Below are positions 8,563-11,792 of a stretch of 11,792 nucleotides of DNA, one piece after another. Source of the stretch: Larix sibirica (lineage: Eukaryota > Streptophyta > Pinopsida > Pinales > Pinaceae); the NCBI GenBank assembly GCA_004151065.3, contig NWUY0300019808.1, positions 11,197-22,988 of the forward strand. Direction: 5' to 3'. The notes below the pieces were generated by a model that was given only the letters and a program-made list of their open reading frames with translations, searched no databases and was not told the DNA's origin. Every line of letters begins with the position of its first letter. Within the stretch, counting starts at the first letter, position 1. The position numbers and the translations under genes were made by a program.

Positions 8563-9413
8563 TGTAGTGTGACAAGTTGTGCACCCTTTGTAGGAACACA
8601 ATACAGCATGCTTGGGGCAGTTTAGCATGTTCATTATTTAACATTATTTTAATTCTAAAAAAATATAGAGCCAAATAAAAAAATATTAGTGTATTTATTT
8701 AAGCTTCAAACTCTGGAACGACTGGATATATGTTAAGGTTGTTTGGACAGATCGTTACAGATAATAGTGTTAAATATGGATTGAACATAGTGGCCAAGCA
8801 TGAAAACTGAAATGCTCGAGTAGTGAAAACTACAATAGATGTGAAAAGTTGAACTGTTATTAGAAAAACTAGGCTAAAAGAAGCGTTGTAAGTGGAAATC
8901 AAGCTAAGTTAAGCTATCGACCTCGTAATTACCTGGATAGAGAAAAAATACTCACAATTTTAGGAATTTTGCTAAAATCTTGTTCCTCCATATCTATATA
9001 TTAGAAAAAATATTCTCTAATTTTCAAACCCTGTCAGTTGATCTCTAAATAGGTATTAGAGAAGATTATTCATGCATCCTTTGATTGTAAACGCACATAT
9101 GCCTAATAATAAATAGCTTTTGATGTCCTTACATCATTATAATAAAAAATAAAAACTAATTTAGAAAAAAATTAACTGTGTATTTGATCACGACTTCTAA
9201 GACTATTAGAAGCAACATACCACTCATTATGATTTCATTCCTCGCCATTGTTCCATCTTATGCAGCTTCTTCCTGTCGAGCGTCTGACCATCAAGGCTTC
9301 TTCATGCCGGGATTCTCACCATCGAGGCTTCTACAACCAAATAGATTGCAAGATTAGAATTGAAACAACGTTGAATAAGTGAAATAACAATGTTAATGAT
9401 TCTTCATTTGGGC
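8563..9413. other. AT-rich non-coding stretch 3' of the pseudogene
   Basis: The GAA1 match ends near 8562 and I find no continuation of it. Two runs of seven A occur at about 8656-8686, but they lie some 100 bp beyond the last recognisable codon and are not a convincing poly(A) tail. A 9-base perfect inverted repeat (ttctctaat 9013-9021, attagagaa 9055-9063) is present, as is a 16-base near-repeat accatc(a/g)aggcttct at about 9286 and 9318. No gene is visible. Confidence 0.5.
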
Positions 9414-9655
9414 ACTGGGTGAATTGCGTAAAAAATCATTCCACATTAGGTGCAATTCCATGAAATATGGACCTTATTTTTTATAAAAAAATCTTTAGAT
9501 AACAAATTGGGGACAAATTATTCTGCATTTTACATGAAATTTTTAGCGTGAAATAACTGCTGGAAACCTCCATTATTGAAAATCGGTAGGTGAAAGATGT
9601 TTCAACCTAAATTTGACTAGAAATTAGGGTGAATGCAACAATATCCTATATTTAA

Positions 9656-9765
9656 ATGAAATATGGAGAGTGAAATAATTTTTGGAAGCCTCCAATCCTA
9701 AAAATGGGCGATGAAATATGGAGAGTGAAATAATTTTTGGAAGCCCCCAATCCTAAAAATGGGTG
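9656..9765. repeat. 55-bp tandem duplication
   Basis: Copy 1 (9656-9710) and copy 2 (9711-9765) are ungapped and differ at only two positions (a T/C in the gcctcc/gccccc part and a C/T in gggcg/gggtg). They are about 96% identical, so this is the youngest-looking duplication in the window. A much more diverged relative with the same order of words (atgaaat, gtgaaataa, ctggaaacctcc) begins at about 9533. Confidence 0.92.
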
Positions 9766-10043
9766 AAGAAATTATTGAACATGAATTTTACTACAGATTG
9801 TGGGCTAAATTATTACTTTTTTCTTTTCCTCATTAATAGTTGGAAGGCGATTTGTTTTCTAGTTATTATTTGTTTAATAATTATTGGACGAAAGTATTAA
9901 ACTTTAAAATAACTTTCAATACTAAAATTAGCCCATTAAATATTTTTAACTCTCTTAATTTCGTTCATGGGCGAAGTTTCGTCCCTAAAATTATCCTTGT
10001 TTTAGACATGGTAGTAAGGGGCAGGGTTGGAATTTCAAAAACA

Positions 10044-10117
10044 AATCACCCATTAAAATGATGGCTTTAATGATGTAACCACATGTATTTGACAAATTGT
10101 ATTTTTAATGGGTTGTT
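10044..10117. repeat. 15-bp inverted repeat with 44-nt loop
   Basis: The arms 10044-10058 and 10103-10117 are complementary at 13 of 15 positions, with an 11-base core around cccattaaaa. It lies immediately before the hairpin at 10133-10177, so two foldbacks are stacked within 135 bp. Confidence 0.55.
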
Positions 10118-10132
10118 ATAAATATTGACCGT

Positions 10133-10177
10133 ATTTGATGGCAAAATGCCCCATGACAGACATTTTTCCCATCAAAT
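10133..10177. other. Stable hairpin followed by CTGG-T (Helitron-like end)
   Basis: The 5' arm 10133-10148 (atttgatggcaaaatg) pairs with the 3' arm 10161-10177. I count 15 pairs with one C-C mismatch and one bulged T, and a 12-nt loop. CTGG occupies 10185-10188, seven bases after the hairpin, and is followed by T. Helitrons end in a short hairpin, then CTRR, and insert before T. Here the stem is AT-richer, the loop larger and the spacing shorter than typical, so the match is suggestive only. Confidence 0.4.
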
Positions 10178-10387
10178 TTCTGCTCTGGTAAGGAGTATAA
10201 CCATCATGGATAATGGTTGGTTTAAGTAAGCACTTCATATAGTATAAAACTTTAAATACAGTAACCTTATGACTAGATTCTAGCACAACCATCCAGAACT
10301 TTATATCAAGTCTGTAACCTTACCAACAACAAGATGTTAACTCTAAAATTTACAAATTCATTAGATCCCATCCACTTGCACTAATTT

Positions 10388-10689
10388 GGTAAAGCTCCAC
10401 TGTAGTGAGAGGTGTCTTCTGGAATCCTGGTGAGTTCAGAGTCTAAGCACTCAGTTGAGTCCTATATTTTATCCCATTTTAAGAATTTAAAGAATAGTTG
10501 AAGTCCTTGCTTTGGGTTCCCCTTGTTGTTTACACTGGTAAAGCTCCACTGTAGTCAAAGGTGTCTTTTGGAATCTTGGTGAGCTCAGAATCTGAGCACT
10601 CGACAGAGTCCTAGATTTTATCCCATTGTAAGAAATTGAAGGATAGGTGAAGTCCTTTGCTTTGGGTGCCCTTCTTTGTTGTTTACACT
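10388..10689. repeat. Tandem duplication of about 150 bp
   Basis: Copy 1 is 10388-10536 (149 bp) and copy 2 is 10537-10689 (153 bp). Both begin ggtaaagctccactgtagt and end with a ttgttgtttacact block. They differ by scattered substitutions and a few one- or two-base gaps in the second half. The minus-strand open frame 10487-10723 crosses the junction, so its apparent internal protein repeat reflects the DNA duplication. I do not recognise the translated unit. Confidence 0.9.
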
Positions 10690-11701
10690 GGTGATAGCAT
10701 GTGCAGATCCACTCAGTGTACATTTCCGTTGCAAAATTGTTATTTGGAATACTTTCAAATGTTGACCCTAGTTTCTATTATAAGTTTGCCAAGCATGCCA
10801 ATGGACACTGGTGATATTCCCCATTTAGATTGATACTGATAACACTGTTTCACTTGGTAATATGATATTTTTTAATAAAGATTCAAAATGCTCACCATCT
10901 TAGGGTCTAAGAATCATTATGTCTCTATTTGGATCAGAATAATCACATAGAAAACATTGAGAAGAGCAAGCAATTTCAAAAAAAATTGTTTGGGTCTGCT
11001 CAGAAAACTCAGATCTCCTGAAATTTCCATTCAAACGTTCTAAAATTTCTTTGTTCTAAAGTCACTACTAAAGATCGAGTAGCAATTTCACGCTTTGTTT
11101 TCCCTTTTCTGCATTGACAGCTGATCCAATTTAACTAGACATCAATCCAATAGTCTTTCTTTGGAAGGGAATTACTACAACATGACAACTCCCATGATCT
11201 AACCAATCTCAAACAGGATCGACAAGAGGCAACAAGGTTCATTATGATACTTTTCCCTTCTACTTTGTGCCTAATCTAACTCTAATCTATCGCATAATGC
11301 GCAAAAAAATCAATATAAAGTTTGGAACAATCATCAAGGGTAGTAGTATTGAGGAAGATGGTAGTATTTTTAAGCTAGCTAAGCTCGGGGCTCAAATGTA
11401 ACTTAAGCACCCACATTTTGACTGTGGCGTGGAAGGTATGCACCAGCCGTGAAGGATTTCTCCTATAGTTGACCCTATTATTTGTCCCAATATTCCAGTA
11501 TTCAATTCCTGAACAATTGGGTTTTCTTGTCATCACAAACCCAAAACCATAAATACAATGGAACCGAAGAGATAAGGGTAGTAATTGTTACCTAAAGCAT
11601 GATTTTGCTTTAGTAGTTGAGATGGGGTTCAAACCCACCCCAAATATTGTTGTAAAAATTGATGGCGAATAGATGATCTAAAGCGAAATCAAGAATCCTA
11701 T
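10690..11701. other. Non-coding stretch
   Basis: I see no gene here. A short perfect hairpin (ctaaagca 11592-11599 with tgctttag 11606-11613, 6-nt loop) lies just before a ggttcaaaccc string at 11626-11636 that resembles a tRNA T-arm or B box, but no tRNA cloverleaf can be built around it. The remainder is AT-rich sequence without recognised features. Confidence 0.5.
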
Positions 11702-11792
11702 CACATAGAGATCCTTAGAAACATATGGAGAACTTTGCTTCCTGTGCACAATTCATGGAGATCACATGGAGATACTTGCAACCATATGGAGA
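11702..11792. repeat. 61-bp-period tandem repeat running off the right edge
   Basis: The 30-bp stretch 11702-11731 recurs at 11763-11792, 61 bp later, with about five substitutions. Both begin cacat-gagat and end catatggaga. Catggagat also occurs in the spacer. The window ends within the second copy, so the number of copies is unknown. Confidence 0.6.

Larger units (their letters stand above)
9414..10189. mobile_element. Possible decayed transposable-element terminus
   Basis: This is a tentative grouping. The motif GGGYGAA or a one-base variant recurs near 9416, 9587, 9627, 9706, 9761 and 9969, as subterminal repeats often do. A 55-bp unit is duplicated at 9656-9765. Two sizeable inverted repeats lie at the right end (10044-10117 and 10133-10177), and the last is followed by CTGG then T, the pattern of a Helitron 3' end. 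No transposase or helicase coding sequence, no matching 5' terminus and no target-site duplication was found. It could equally be unrelated simple duplication in intergenic DNA. Confidence 0.25.

Noticed and set aside
8394-8609. Minus-strand open frame of 71 codons
   Set aside because: It is a shadow of the C-terminal GAA1 block on the + strand.
8656-8686. A-runs as a poly(A) tail of the retropseudogene
   Set aside because: The runs are only seven bases, interrupted, and about 100 bp past the last homology. AT-rich DNA produces these often.
8736-8750. aaggttgtttggac, like a Tourist-type MITE terminus
   Set aside because: No matching inverted terminus or target-site duplication lies within the following kilobase.
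10487-10723. Minus-strand open frame with an internal protein repeat
   Set aside because: The apparent protein repeat is explained by the DNA-level tandem duplication with copies of unequal length.
11592-11640. tRNA or tRNA-derived SINE suggested by ggttcaaaccc at 11626-11636
   Set aside because: No acceptor stem, D-arm or suitably spaced A box can be found, and the T-stem has mismatches.

Overview
The window looks like intergenic DNA from a plant nuclear genome. It is AT-rich, has no dense operon-like gene packing and no long intact reading frame, holds many diverged short tandem duplications, and carries a decayed copy of a gene whose closest resemblance, as I recall the family, is to plant GAA1. 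A monocot or grass source is possible, but nothing I can see proves it. There is one ambiguous base (n at 283).

The only protein-coding homology I can support is a broken GAA1-like gene (GPI transamidase subunit) on the + strand at about 6783-8562. It can be followed through roughly 590 codons in the same order as the family, but only by changing reading frame six times and passing several stop codons. No intron-like interruptions are visible, so a retrocopy (processed pseudogene) is the simplest explanation. Both ends of the protein are missing. A 44-bp tandem repeat has expanded within its linker region.

Layout: 1-300 contains two adjacent, well-paired hairpins (71-172 and 209-282) that could be small-RNA precursors or foldback elements. 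300-2850 is AT-rich non-coding DNA with a 41-bp tandem repeat and a 28-bp block that recurs at 5995. 2851-3052 is a clean 101-bp tandem duplication. 3053-6780 is non-coding with several small repeated blocks. 6783-8562 is the GAA1 pseudogene. 8563-9400 is AT-rich and featureless apart from small palindromes. 9414-10190 has a 55-bp duplication, a recurring GGGYGAA motif and strong inverted repeats ending in a hairpin followed by CTGG-T, which suggests a decayed transposable element. 10388-10689 is a tandem duplication of about 150 bp. 10690-11792 is non-coding, with a 61-bp-period repeat starting at the right edge.

I see no intact gene, tRNA, rRNA, CRISPR array or recognisable transposase. The candidates for something undescribed are the twin hairpins at the left edge and the repeat-rich block at 9414-10190. 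Neither can be called a functional system from sequence alone.
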